This document shows positions 26,232 to 34,974 of a stretch of DNA of 64,000 nt, one piece after another. This stretch comes from Holophaga sp. (GTDB lineage: Bacteria; Acidobacteriota; Holophagae; Holophagales; Holophagaceae), in the NCBI GenBank assembly GCA_016715205.1, contig JADKBC010000049.1:437720-501719 (forward strand). Reading direction: 5' to 3'. Each line of letters opens with the position of its first letter. Positions within the stretch are counted from its first letter, which is position 1. The notes under the pieces are model-generated. The model was not told the DNA's origin and did no database searches. It saw only the letters and a list, made by a program, of their open reading frames with translations. A program made the position numbers and the translations under genes.

Positions 26232-27170
26232 TCAGGAAAGCACGGTGATTTCCGGTGTGCGCGGATGGGCCGCACGCCAGCGGCGGAAGCCCCAGAACCC
26301 GAGTACCGAAAGCAGCAGCCACGGTGAGCACACGATCAGCACTTCGAGCACAAAGGCAAAGCTGGAGATCAAGCCGGACCGACCATCCTTCAGAGCCCCC
26401 GCGATGGGTTCCCAGAGGGTGCGTTCGTTGAACTTCGGGGGCAGCGGCGGTTCGGCCACATCGGCGCGCAGGGTGGAGTATTGGATCTGACCATCCATGG
26501 CGCGTTTTTGCGCTTCCATGCTTTCCAGCTCTTCCGTTACCTGGCTCAGGGCCTGCTCGGCCTCGATGACATCGGAGAGCTTGCCCGTGCGGTTGGCGAT
26601 GAGCTCGCGCAGGCGGGTCGCGGCAATGCGCTTGTTGGCGCGCCGGGCTTCCAGATCGGCATAGGCGCGGGTGACATCCTCCACACTCACCTCCTCTTTC
26701 TTGACCGTGCCGAGGGTTTTGAATTCAGCGATGGCCCCGTCGAATTTTTCGGCCGCGATGCGCAGGGTGAGATCAGCCCTCTTGCGGCCACCCTCTTCAT
26801 CGGTGATGCGTAGGTCGGCAAGGTAGCCGTAGCGCCCAGCCAGGGCCCGGCAGGCCTTCTCGAAGCGGGGGAAATCCTTCACCTCCAGGCCCAGGCGGGC
26901 CGTGCGGATGAGCTTCTGGGGCAGGAGATCCAGCGAGGATTCCGTGGCAGAAGCTTTTCCGGCTGAAAATTTTAAGGACAAGGCCGAGGGCGGCGGAGGT
27001 GCGAAATTCATTTCCTCCCTCTCGCACATATCCACGCCCACGGTTTTCTTCACGATGTCCTGAACGTTGCGACGGAATGCGGTGGCGCCCACCAGGGCCA
27101 GCAGGGCTAGGATGCAACCGGTACCCACCAGGGCCCAGGTTTTCGGAGAAGTCATCGGGAACAATCGCAT
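26232..27170 (-). CDS. DUF4349 domain membrane protein
   Basis: A 312-residue protein with an N-terminal membrane anchor (about 12-32), a periplasmic region with RKLIRTARLGLEVKDF-like start of DUF4349 (from about 86), a central coiled coil (about 175-230) and a C-terminal membrane span (about 268-295) followed by a basic tail. DUF4349 proteins have no assigned biochemical role; the two spans and coiled coil suggest a structural or sensory envelope protein. It starts 10 nt after the stop of a 35-codon ORF downstream of tonB. An in-frame ATG at 27155 is an alternative start; neither has a clear ribosome-binding site. Confidence 0.78.
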   Translation of the reverse strand: MRLFPMTSPKTWALVGTGCILALLALVGATAFRRNVQDIVKKTVGVDMCEREEMNFAPPPPSALSLKFSAGKASATESSLDLLPQKLIRTARLGLEVKDFPRFEKACRALAGRYGYLADLRITDEEGGRKRADLTLRIAAEKFDGAIAEFKTLGTVKKEEVSVEDVTRAYADLEARRANKRIAATRLRELIANRTGKLSDVIEAEQALSQVTEELESMEAQKRAMDGQIQYSTLRADVAEPPLPPKFNERTLWEPIAGALKDGRSGLISSFAFVLEVLIVCSPWLLLSVLGFWGFRRWRAAHPRTPEITVLS

Positions 27171-27180
27171 GGGATGGCTT

Positions 27181-27288
27181 TCAGGGAAGGCCCATGGGCA
27201 TGGCCCTGGGGAGATGGGTTACCCACAGGGCCAGGCCGAGCATGGCCGTGGAAATGGAGAGGAGGACGATCCAGCGAGGCAGGCGCAT
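27181..27288 (-). CDS. 35-residue single-span membrane peptide in the tonB cluster
   Basis: A small ORF fills the space between tonB and DUF4349. It starts at ATG 27288 with AGGGAGG 5 nt upstream, and encodes one hydrophobic helix (residues 7-24, with WIVLLSISTAMLGLALWV) flanked by Arg/His, ending at 27181. The strong ribosome-binding site, tight spacing (14 nt after the tonB stop, 10 nt before the next start) and membrane character support a real gene. Function is unknown; it could be a small subunit for TonB or DUF4349. Confidence 0.55.
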   Translation of the reverse strand: MRLPRWIVLLSISTAMLGLALWVTHLPRAMPMGLP

Positions 27289-27302
27289 GGCAGCCTCCCT
27301 AT

Positions 27303-28088
27303 TCACCGGAGGCGGAACACGATGGTGAGCCGGAATTGCGCCGAAACGGCTTGGCCATTCAGGCGGGCGGGTTCAAAGCGCCACATGCGTGCTACCCGCA
27401 TGGCTTCCTGTTCGAGGGAGGGATGGGGGCCCGACAGCGCCTTGACCTCCGAAGGAATGCCGTGGGGATCCACGAGCATGAGGAGCACCACCTCACCCTG
27501 GACCTTGGCGAGTTTGGCGAGGGCGGGATACATGGGGTCCACCCGGGAAAGAATTCGCATCTGGTTGAATTCAAAATCCACGGTGGTGGGGCCTGCGCCG
27601 GCAACTGTGCGGCTATCTTGCAGGCCCACTCCTGCCGGAGGCTGTGGCGTGCTGGCATTCTCTCCGTTGGTGAGCGAGGCGGAAAAATTGTTTTCCGTGG
27701 GCAGGCCCGTGGGTGTTACGGGAACCACGTTTGATGGGACCGGTGGTACCCACCCATCTGACCTAACCGGCGCCAACTTCGCGGTCAGAGCACGGAAATG
27801 CACCGGTGGCGGTGGTTTCACGGGGTTCAGCTCTACGTTGATATGGGGCGGGTCTGCGGGGACCACAAAGCCGTTGCCGCCGGTCTTGATGCCTCCAAGG
27901 TTGCTGACGCTCAGGCTGGGCGCCAGGGTCATGGCCAATCCGCAGCCTGCGTAGATGATGCACGCGCCCAGGAAACCCAGTCGGCGCGGGGCGGGAGGGG
28001 CCATGGCAAAGATGGCGTTGGGGGTGAGGGTGGGTGGCAAGGCTTCGATAGGCCGAAGGCTGCCCAGGGGCAGGGCGTGGGTGAACAT
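27303..28088 (-). CDS. TonB-family energy transducer
   Basis: A 261-residue protein: cytoplasmic start, one membrane span (about 36-56), a proline-rich periplasmic linker (about 78-135) and a C-terminal TonB domain (about 180-261) with YPALAKLAKVQGEVVLLMLV and FEPARLNGQAV. It would couple inner-membrane energy to outer-membrane transporters. No exbB or exbD gene is in the window. ATG 28088 follows AGGAGG with a 5-nt spacer. It leads a cluster tonB, small ORF, DUF4349. Confidence 0.85.
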   Translation of the reverse strand: MFTHALPLGSLRPIEALPPTLTPNAIFAMAPPAPRRLGFLGACIIYAGCGLAMTLAPSLSVSNLGGIKTGGNGFVVPADPPHINVELNPVKPPPPVHFRALTAKLAPVRSDGWVPPVPSNVVPVTPTGLPTENNFSASLTNGENASTPQPPAGVGLQDSRTVAGAGPTTVDFEFNQMRILSRVDPMYPALAKLAKVQGEVVLLMLVDPHGIPSEVKALSGPHPSLEQEAMRVARMWRFEPARLNGQAVSAQFRLTIVFRLR

Positions 28089-28537
28089 GGAAACCTCCTG
28101 TGGGGTGGGGATCCCGGTTCATCGAGGCCCACCCAGGAGATGGACGCCGCGCGTGGAATGGTCTCGGAGCCACGCAGCCTCGGGATCAATTCACGTCAGA
28201 GAGAAGGGGAAACTGGTTTGGCTTTTCCGCTTCTGCTCTCGATGTCCCAAAGACCGTTTGCACAGGTATCGGTTCGCCAGAGTGGGAGTCAATACGTCGC
28301 AAATAAAATTACGCGAACGTGGCGTTGACGGGGGTTTACCACGGGTTTGTCATGGGCTCAGGCGGTTCGTCGACAAGGATCAACAGGAAGCCACAAGGCG
28401 TCCGAAGCGGCGATTTCTAAGCGCTACTAAGCCTCTCAAGCTACTTCGCCTTCGCGAGGCAAATGTCCTTTTTTATGCAAAACCAAGGGCTGGTTTTGGC
28501 AACGGTGCGCTTGTTGTACGCGCCGCAATTCCCATTT
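28089..28537. other. 449-bp gap between recO and tonB
   Basis: This holds the upstream region of tonB. Seen: a small hairpin AAAACCA/TGGTTTT at about 28480-28500 just beyond the recO stop, not followed by a U-run on the recO strand. No conserved ORF, tRNA or clear promoter hexamers were recognised. Composition is more AT-rich near 28290-28330 and 28420-28500 than in the flanking genes. Confidence 0.5.
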
Positions 28538-29281
28538 TCAGGTGAGCATGCGGTGAAGTACGTCGTAGCTGCCGACTTTGCCACCCAGCTCACGGATGAG
28601 GCGGCTGCGCAGGAGCTCGGTGATGACCCTTGCCGCTTCACTGCTGCTGGGGTCGGGCGCCTCTTCGGCTGGCGCGGTTCGCAGGAGGCGTAGGTATTCC
28701 CGGCTACCGGGGGGCAGGGCTTCCTGGAGATCCACCGGTGTGCATGCCGCGCAGCGCCAGCCGCGATCATCGGACAGCATCACCAAGGGTGCCGAGTCAT
28801 TGCCACAATAGCCGCAGGTGCGGGGATGGGGCAGCACGCCCAGGCAATGCAACAGCCAATGTTCAGCATAGGCCAGCACCGCCATGGCCTCATCGGGTCT
28901 GGCCTTGATGGACCGGCTGCAGGCCGAAAGCAGCCGAAAGAGGCGCTCGTCTTCCACACCCTCCCGGGCAATGCGATCAAACAGGTCCGCCAGGCAGGCC
29001 ACCACCAGATTGGACTCCAGATGCCCCAAGGTCAGTGGAGAATGCTGGAGTTCGCACCGGGTGATGCGCCGCACTTCCACCTGTTCTTTGCCAAAAAAAC
29101 TCACCCGCACCAGCCCCAGCGGTTCGAAGGAGGACACCCACTTGGCAGCGGGCTTCTTGGCGCCCTTGGCCAGACCCACCAGGCGTTCCCCGTGCTCGGT
29201 GAGAAACGAGACGATGAGGCCGCCCTCCTGGAAGGGTGTGGGGCGAAGCACGATGGCTGCGTGCGTGCGGATCATGGTCAT
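28538..29281 (-). CDS. recO: DNA repair protein RecO
   Basis: A 247-residue RecO: N-terminal OB-fold with AIVLRPTPFQEGGLIVSFLT, and a C-terminal helical domain with a zinc-finger-like set Cys156, Cys159, Cys177, Cys180 (CGYC ... CAAC). RecO loads RecA onto SSB-coated single-stranded DNA together with RecR. Start 29281 has a second ATG two codons later and no evident ribosome-binding site for either. The gene stands alone, with a divergent transglutaminase gene upstream. Confidence 0.88.
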   Translation of the reverse strand: MTMIRTHAAIVLRPTPFQEGGLIVSFLTEHGERLVGLAKGAKKPAAKWVSSFEPLGLVRVSFFGKEQVEVRRITRCELQHSPLTLGHLESNLVVACLADLFDRIAREGVEDERLFRLLSACSRSIKARPDEAMAVLAYAEHWLLHCLGVLPHPRTCGYCGNDSAPLVMLSDDRGWRCAACTPVDLQEALPPGSREYLRLLRTAPAEEAPDPSSSEAARVITELLRSRLIRELGGKVGSYDVLHRMLT

Positions 29282-29402
29282 GGATGTTCAGTGTGGGTGC
29301 GGAGGGCTGGAAAACAAAGATGGTCACCTGGGCTCGGATCGAAAACTTGGGGGACCCTCACGCAACTGGCCCCTGCCGCTAACCTAGAAGGCGGAGCACC
29401 CC

Positions 29403-31172
29403 ATGGTTCGGATCTACCGCTTGGCAGTCCTTCTCTTCCTGCTGGTTTCCTGGGCACAGGGCCAGGAGACCACCCGGTTCCGGGTTTGGATGGGTGGGCA
29501 GGAAGTGGGGGGTCAGGAACTGGTGGCGTCCCGAACTGGGCACCAGGAGCGCATTGAGAACCGAGAATGGATACGTGTCGCGCGCCTGGGTACTGCTACG
29601 GAACAGAAGATTCACCAGACAGCTCTGCGCGGCGCCGATGGCGCCATGGAATTTACCTGGTCCCTGCAGCTTTCCCAGGAGCGCATGGAAGGCCGTGCCC
29701 TTTGGAATCCCGCCGAACCTCTGAAACTGCGTGTGCTTTTCAAGAATCTCCCTGAGCGCAGTGTGGCGCTGGAGGCAGGAATCCTGCTGTGGCCCGGGGA
29801 GGTGGAGGCGCGCCTGAAAGAAGCCGCCCGCACCCTGCAGTCTGTAAAGATCCAGGGGTTCAAGCCAGCGCTCCAGCAATCCACTGAACTGGAATTGCGC
29901 GTGGTGGGGCGGGACCCCTTACCCGGCTTTCCGGATGCGGTGCGCTTTCAGGGGCGTAGCCGCGAAGGTGTCATGGTTTCGGAGACCGAGATGTGGATCT
30001 CTCCCACGGTGGGGGAACTCAAGGAAGCGGGTTCACCCGGCGGGCTAGCCATGGTGGCCCAGCGCGCAGAATTACCCATGCCTAACTTTGCGGCTGGCCC
30101 CGACGCTTTCACCCGGACCCTGAACCCCCTGCCGCCCCATCCCTTCCTGCCCTGGCTTGGGGAGGCCAACCTGCAGTGGAAGGGGCAGGGCGAGCAACGC
30201 TTGCCTGAAGATGAACAGCAGAAACGGGTGGGCCTCAATCGCCTTCGACTCATGCGAGCGGCGCTGCCCAACCAGATCGAAGCGGCGCAAGTGCCCGTGC
30301 GGGGGCGCCCCAGCGCGGAGGAGGCTTCCTTCCTGGCGCCTAGCTCCCTGCTGCAGTTCGAGGATCCACTTTTTGATGGATTGATTGCGAGGTTGCGCCC
30401 GCCCGCCCAGGCCACCCGGTGGCAGTTGGCCCAGGCGGTGAATCGCTTTGTCTTCGACTGGATCGTGGAAAAGGATTACACCGTTGGGTTTGCCTCGGCC
30501 CTCGAAGTGGTGCGCCATCCCCGAGGTGATTGCACTGAGCACACGGTGCTGGCCGTGGCCCTCCTGCGCAAACTGGGAGTACCCGCAAGGGGCGTGTTGG
30601 GCTGGATTGGCACCGCGGAAGGCATGGGTCTGCATATTTGGGTGGAGGTTAGACTGCACACCCGCTGGGTGCCCCTGGACCCCACCTTCGACGAGGCACC
30701 TGCTTCCACCTTGCATCTGAAAGTTGGCACCACGGATCTGGCCGACTTGGGCAGCGTGGGTTGGGATACCGTGGCCACCCAGGTGGCTGGCGGCGCCTGG
30801 GTACCCGAGGCGCCCTGGGCGGAAGTTCTTCGAGTCGAATTGGACACCGTGTTGACACCGGCGCGGGAAGGGCTGCGTCTCAAAGGCGCGTCGTGGAAAC
30901 TGGCTGATGGTGAGCTCAAGCTGCGATGGCGAGGTGTGCATCAGGTGATGGCCGTGCCGCGCCCTCACCCCACAGCCTTGAAGGTGACGCAGGTTTTTGA
31001 GAGTGCCCAAAGCCATCGGCGTGGCTGGTGGCACGCGGGGCAGCAGTGCCTTTGGATCAAGCTTGATGAAGGGCACTGGCTGCGGGTCTCAGACCTTGAG
31101 CAGGCCAGTGCGTTGGTGTTACTGGATCAGCTGGAATGGCTGCCCGTTTGGAATGCGGAGGGGCTCCGATGA
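29403..31172 (+). CDS. secreted transglutaminase-like (cysteine protease fold) protein
   Basis: A 589-residue protein with a Sec signal (residues 1-20, cut near AQG). The first ~320 residues form an unassigned domain. The second part contains a transglutaminase-like core with catalytic triad Cys377 (HPRGDCTEHT), His411 (GLHIWVEV) and Asp426 (LDPTFDE). Such bacterial proteins are predicted envelope peptidases or crosslinkers. ATG 29403 follows GGAG. It overlaps the ALDH gene start by 4 nt (ATGA), so the two are translationally coupled although no pathway link is obvious. Confidence 0.82.
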   Translation: MVRIYRLAVLLFLLVSWAQGQETTRFRVWMGGQEVGGQELVASRTGHQERIENREWIRVARLGTATEQKIHQTALRGADGAMEFTWSLQLSQERMEGRALWNPAEPLKLRVLFKNLPERSVALEAGILLWPGEVEARLKEAARTLQSVKIQGFKPALQQSTELELRVVGRDPLPGFPDAVRFQGRSREGVMVSETEMWISPTVGELKEAGSPGGLAMVAQRAELPMPNFAAGPDAFTRTLNPLPPHPFLPWLGEANLQWKGQGEQRLPEDEQQKRVGLNRLRLMRAALPNQIEAAQVPVRGRPSAEEASFLAPSSLLQFEDPLFDGLIARLRPPAQATRWQLAQAVNRFVFDWIVEKDYTVGFASALEVVRHPRGDCTEHTVLAVALLRKLGVPARGVLGWIGTAEGMGLHIWVEVRLHTRWVPLDPTFDEAPASTLHLKVGTTDLADLGSVGWDTVATQVAGGAWVPEAPWAEVLRVELDTVLTPAREGLRLKGASWKLADGELKLRWRGVHQVMAVPRPHPTALKVTQVFESAQSHRRGWWHAGQQCLWIKLDEGHWLRVSDLEQASALVLLDQLEWLPVWNAEGLR

Positions 31173-32497
31173 CCTTGGATTCTGAAATCACCCTGGAACG
31201 CTGTGTGACTGCCTTTGCGCACTGGCATAGCACTTCTCGCCTTGCGCGCCGCAATCTGCTGGAAGCCTGGCTTCAGCATTACCGCCTGGCCACAGAGGAA
31301 CTGGCGCACCTCATCACCCAGGAAACCGGCAAGCCCATCACCTTGGCCCAGGGCGAAGTGCAGCGGGGCGTGGCCACCCTTCAAGCCACCATCGAGGCCA
31401 TTGGCACCTTCGGCGAGGAAGCGGTGCCCTACGATGTGATGGATGGCGCCGAAAGCTGCCGGGCCACCCTGCGGCGCTTCCCCCGGGGACCGGTGCTGGC
31501 CATTACTCCCTTCAACTTCCCGGTGAACCTGGCGCTGCATAAGCTCGCCCCGGCCCTGGGTGCTGGGTGCAGCGTCATCTGGAAGCCCTGTCCCCAGGCG
31601 CCTCGGCTCGCGACTCGTCTGTTTGAAATCTTCGAGGCAGCGCGGCGGTCCACGGGCGCGCCGGACCATGTGCTGCAACTCGCCCAGGTGGAACCGGCGG
31701 AGGCCGAAGCCCTGGCCACGGATGTGCGCGTCGCCGTGGTTAGTTTCACGGGCAGCGAACGGGTGGGCCTGCACCTGCAAGACATCCTTCGTGGCAAGCC
31801 ACTCACCCTGGAATTGGGCGGCAATGCGGCGGTGGTGTTGGATGCGGGCATCGATGCGGAATGGGCCGCCCAGCAATTGGCACCCGCGGCGGTGGCAGGG
31901 GCGGGGCAGAGCTGCTGCAAGGCCCAGCGATTCTACGTCCACCGGGAATTATGGGATGCCTTCGTGCCCGCCTTCGTGGCGGCCGTGAAGGCCCTTCCCG
32001 TGGGCGACCCCATGGATCCAAAGGTGAGGGTGGGCCCACTCATCGATGAGGCCGCCGCGATTCGCATGGAGGCCGCCCTGGATGCCGCCGTGGCCCAGGG
32101 CGCCCAGGTGCTGCTACGCGGCACTCGGCAGGGGAACTTGCTGCCACCGGCCGTTCTCACCGGGGTTGATGAAACGAATTTTCTGGTCTGCGAAGAATGC
32201 TTCTCGCCCATTTCCGTAATGATTCCGGTGGGCAGTTTTGAGGAAGGCCTCGAGAAGGCGAGTGCCACTCGGTTCGGCCTGCGTGCCTCGGCTTACAGTC
32301 GGGATGCTCGGCACCTGCAACGGGCCGCAACTCGCCTACGGGCCGGTGGGGTGCTGCTCAACCTGCCGCCCACCTTCCGCCTGGATGCCGCCCCCTTCGG
32401 GGGGCTAGGGCATTCCGGCAATGGCCTGGAAGGCCCACGGTGGGCCATGGAGACCTTCACCGAGGCCCGGCTCATTGTTGAGGGCCCAGCCCGTTAG
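31169..32497 (+). CDS. aldehyde dehydrogenase family protein
   Basis: A 442-residue NAD(P)-dependent ALDH. Seen: TPFNFPVNL with catalytic Asn116, cofactor-loop SFTGSERVG (about 192-200), general base Glu215 in LELGGN, and the nucleophile Cys249 or Cys250 in GQSCC. The C-terminal AAPFGGLGHSGNG motif is present. It oxidises an aldehyde to an acid; the substrate cannot be told. ATG 31169 overlaps the stop of the upstream gene and has GGAGG 7 nt upstream. It is somewhat shorter than the ~480-500 typical for the family. Confidence 0.87.
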   Translation: MTLDSEITLERCVTAFAHWHSTSRLARRNLLEAWLQHYRLATEELAHLITQETGKPITLAQGEVQRGVATLQATIEAIGTFGEEAVPYDVMDGAESCRATLRRFPRGPVLAITPFNFPVNLALHKLAPALGAGCSVIWKPCPQAPRLATRLFEIFEAARRSTGAPDHVLQLAQVEPAEAEALATDVRVAVVSFTGSERVGLHLQDILRGKPLTLELGGNAAVVLDAGIDAEWAAQQLAPAAVAGAGQSCCKAQRFYVHRELWDAFVPAFVAAVKALPVGDPMDPKVRVGPLIDEAAAIRMEAALDAAVAQGAQVLLRGTRQGNLLPPAVLTGVDETNFLVCEECFSPISVMIPVGSFEEGLEKASATRFGLRASAYSRDARHLQRAATRLRAGGVLLNLPPTFRLDAAPFGGLGHSGNGLEGPRWAMETFTEARLIVEGPAR

Positions 32498-32540
32498 GGT
32501 TGGAAATCCGCATCCGAAATTCGGCCTTGAAACCCTTGCC

Positions 32541-32568
32541 TTGACAACTACACTTTAATTCGTACTAT
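32541..32568 (+). promoter_or_regulatory. sigma-70-like promoter of the blaI/blaR1-like operon
   Basis: A perfect TTGACA -35 box (32541-32546) and TACTAT -10 box (32563-32568) are separated by 16 bp, in an AT-rich patch unlike the flanking genes, 27 bp before the BlaI-type ORF. Confidence 0.7.
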
Positions 32569-32581
32569 TTTCCGTGTAGTT
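32546..32581. promoter_or_regulatory. 8-bp inverted repeat AACTACAC/GTGTAGTT, candidate BlaI-type operator
   Basis: AACTACAC (32546-32553) and GTGTAGTT (32574-32581) are a perfect inverted pair with 20 bp between them, bracketing the -10 box. The TACA/TGTA cores match those of BlaI/MecI operators. This suggests autorepression by the adjacent BlaI-type protein. Confidence 0.6.
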
Positions 32582-32594
32582 ATCGCGAGGCCCC

Positions 32595-32987
32595 ATGCGA
32601 CCACCCTTGAACCGACCCACCGATGTGGAACTCTCCATCCTTCGTGTGCTCTGGACCCTGGGCCCCGCCACCGTGCGGCAGGTGCACGACATGATCTGCG
32701 AGGATCGGGCGTCTTCCCTGGCCTACACCGCGGTGCTCAAGATGATGCAGACCATGGTGGACAAAGGACTGCTGGAACGGGATGAACGCGACCGGTCCCA
32801 TGTCTACCGCCCGGCCCAGGCCCGGGAGCACACCCTGGGACACCTGCTGGATGACCTGCTCGACCGGGCCTTTGGTGGCAGTGCGACCGATCTTTTCGCT
32901 ACCGCGTTGGCCAGCCAGAAATTGAAGCCGAAGGATCGGGAGGAAGTGGCCCGCCTGCTGGCCCAGGCCAAGGAGCGGCGGTCATGA
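32595..32987 (+). CDS. BlaI/MecI/CopY-family transcriptional repressor
   Basis: A 130-residue winged-helix protein: PTDVELSILRVLWTLGPATV (residues 8-27), recognition helix around SLAYTAVLKMMQTM, wing LLERDERDRSHVYRPA and a C-terminal dimerisation helix. In the paradigm a BlaI-type repressor is cut after a signal from its membrane protease partner. The partner here is the next gene, which overlaps by 4 nt (ATGA). An operator-like inverted repeat lies in its promoter. Confidence 0.9.
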   Translation: MRPPLNRPTDVELSILRVLWTLGPATVRQVHDMICEDRASSLAYTAVLKMMQTMVDKGLLERDERDRSHVYRPAQAREHTLGHLLDDLLDRAFGGSATDLFATALASQKLKPKDREEVARLLAQAKERRS

Positions 32988-34756
32988 CATCGCTACTCAC
33001 CACCCCCCTGGCCTTGCGCATTGCGTGGACGTTGGTGCATTTCCTCTGGCAGGGCACCCTGCTGGGCCTCGTGGCGTGGGGCGGGTTTGCGGCCTTGAGG
33101 GGGCGAAACTCCCGCCTCCGTTACGGCATGGCTTGCACTTTCCTGGCGCTGTGCGCCCTGACTCCGCTGGCCACCTTTTTGTTGCTGGCCGGGCCCTCCG
33201 GAGGATCCCATTCCCTGCAGGCGCCCCTGGTGCTGGGCCTTGACCCGGCCTCTGTTCCCCCCGTGGGGAGCGCGATGGGCGTCGCGACATATTCCTGGCA
33301 GGCGCAGGTGCTGCCCTGGCTCCCCAGCCTGCTGATGGGCTGGATGATTGGTACCGCGTTGCTCGGGCTGCGCGCCGCGGGCGGCTGGTTCTGGCTTCAA
33401 CATCTGCGCCGCCAAGCCTCGCCAGTTGTAGAGAACGGTTGGAGGGAGCGAGTAGAGGTGCTGGCCCTTCGTGCCGGTATCAAACGCACGGTGCGACTCC
33501 TGCAATCGGCTCGGGTTCGAACGCCCATGGCCCTCGGAGTGTTGCGCCCCGTGATCCTGGTGCCCCTAGGCTTTTTCGCGCAAGTGGATGCGCTCGGGGC
33601 TGAGGCAGTGCTGGCCCATGAATTGGCCCATTTACGCCGATTGGACCCCTTGGTGAACGGCCTGCAATGCCTCCTGGAAACCCTGCTGTTCTTTCACCCT
33701 GCCGTGCATTTCATTTCCCGCCGCGTGCGCACAGAACGGGAATGCTGCTGTGATGACGAAGCCGTAATGGCCTGCGGCGACGCCATCCTCTATGTCGAAA
33801 CCTTGAGCCGCCTGGATGCCTTGCGCTCGCGGCCCCTTTCCCTGGTGCTTTCTGCCAGAGGAGGCAATCTCATGGAACGTATCAAACGGCTGCTTTCACC
33901 AACGCCGGTCCCTCGCCTGGCAGTGCCTTCCCTGGCCCTGGTGCTGGTGGCCCTGGGTGCCACCGCACTTTTGGCCCAGGCCCCCAAGAAACCCTCGCCG
34001 CCGCCAGCCCCAAGCGCCGTGACCCCGCCGCCGGCGCCGTTGGCGGCACCTGCGCCGCCGCCACTCCCCGCTCCCGCCGCGCCCGTGGCTCCCCTTGCGG
34101 CCGATCCCTGGGGTGACAAGGGTGACCGCGCGCCCTTCCAACTCAGCGCAGAGTCCCTGCACGAGGCGATTTTGAAATTTGCCGAGGCGCGCAAACTGGA
34201 CGCGGTGATCGGGTCGGGTATCCAGGATCGTCGCGGTGTTTTCATTTTCCGCCATTCTCCCTGGCGGGAGGCCCTGGATGGGCTTGCGAAAGCCCACGGT
34301 CTGGTCTGCGTGGTTCAGAATGGCATCCTGCGTGTGGCCTATCCCCAAGACCTGCAGAACGAGGCTCAGTGGGCACGACAGTTGGCCCCTCGCACGGAAC
34401 CCCGGCAGTCGGTGGCGCCCGTCGCCCCAGAGGCTCCTCAATCTCCCGCACCGGAGGCCAGCAAGGCTACACACTCAACCGTCACGACCTATGTGCCCAC
34501 GCGGCGCGTCAAGTTCACCCTGCGTCAAGGCAAGGAAGGGACCATCAAGCTGAGGATCGAAACCAGCCGTGTGTCCCGGGAGGAACTCCTGGAGGCGCTG
34601 CGCAAAATCGAACACCTGGCCAAGGCAGGGGTCGATGTTGATCGCCCCCTTCAAGGGGAGTGGGTATTACCCAGCAAAGAAGAGCATTCCACCGACATGC
34701 TCACCTTCGACCTGGATGGTGTCACGACGCAGTCCGTGCGAGAGCTCTACAAGTAG
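32984..34756 (+). CDS. BlaR1-like M56 membrane metalloprotease with C-terminal STN/secretin-like domain
   Basis: A 590-residue protein. The N-terminal part has several membrane segments (about 10-35, 48-68, 110-135) and the M56 zinc-protease motif HELAH at 212-216, with the CCCDDEA segment near 254-260. After a further span (about 311-331) comes a proline-rich linker (334-370) and, in place of a penicillin-binding sensor, a domain at about 384-456 (FQLSAESLHEAILKFAE) resembling the short secretin/TonB N-terminal domain. A final region of ~100 residues is unassigned. It likely senses an envelope signal and triggers cleavage of the BlaI-type repressor. Antibiotic response is not implied by the visible sensor. 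Confidence 0.82.
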   Translation: MTSLLTTPLALRIAWTLVHFLWQGTLLGLVAWGGFAALRGRNSRLRYGMACTFLALCALTPLATFLLLAGPSGGSHSLQAPLVLGLDPASVPPVGSAMGVATYSWQAQVLPWLPSLLMGWMIGTALLGLRAAGGWFWLQHLRRQASPVVENGWRERVEVLALRAGIKRTVRLLQSARVRTPMALGVLRPVILVPLGFFAQVDALGAEAVLAHELAHLRRLDPLVNGLQCLLETLLFFHPAVHFISRRVRTERECCCDDEAVMACGDAILYVETLSRLDALRSRPLSLVLSARGGNLMERIKRLLSPTPVPRLAVPSLALVLVALGATALLAQAPKKPSPPPAPSAVTPPPAPLAAPAPPPLPAPAAPVAPLAADPWGDKGDRAPFQLSAESLHEAILKFAEARKLDAVIGSGIQDRRGVFIFRHSPWREALDGLAKAHGLVCVVQNGILRVAYPQDLQNEAQWARQLAPRTEPRQSVAPVAPEAPQSPAPEASKATHSTVTTYVPTRRVKFTLRQGKEGTIKLRIETSRVSREELLEALRKIEHLAKAGVDVDRPLQGEWVLPSKEEHSTDMLTFDLDGVTTQSVRELYK

Positions 34757-34805
34757 CCCACGGAAGAGGTGAACCCTCGAACTCAGACAGGGGTTCGGGG
34801 GTGCC

Positions 34806-34973
34806 TTACTCCAGGTATTCTCTGCCGATCCACCGCGCCGCCCAGAGGCCCACGCCGCTGAGGATGCTGCCTAGCACCACGGCGGTGGTAATGCCCACGA
34901 AGGCGCCCAACCACCAGCCGAGCCATCCTGCGAGGCTCATGCCGATGAAGCCAAAGATGCCGCGCATGTTCAT
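34806..34973 (-). CDS. small glycine-rich membrane protein
   Basis: A 55-residue hydrophobic protein with two membrane segments (about 5-22 and 26-46) rich in glycine, for example GFIGMSLAGWLGWWLGAFVG, similar in style to GlsB/YeaQ-type small membrane proteins. Start at 34973 lies immediately beyond the stop of the cysteine-rich protein gene, so it is probably co-translated. A longer reading from 35096 would overlap the upstream gene. Function is unknown. Confidence 0.6.
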   Translation of the reverse strand: MNMRGIFGFIGMSLAGWLGWWLGAFVGITTAVVLGSILSGVGLWAARWIGREYLE

Positions 34974-34974
34974 A

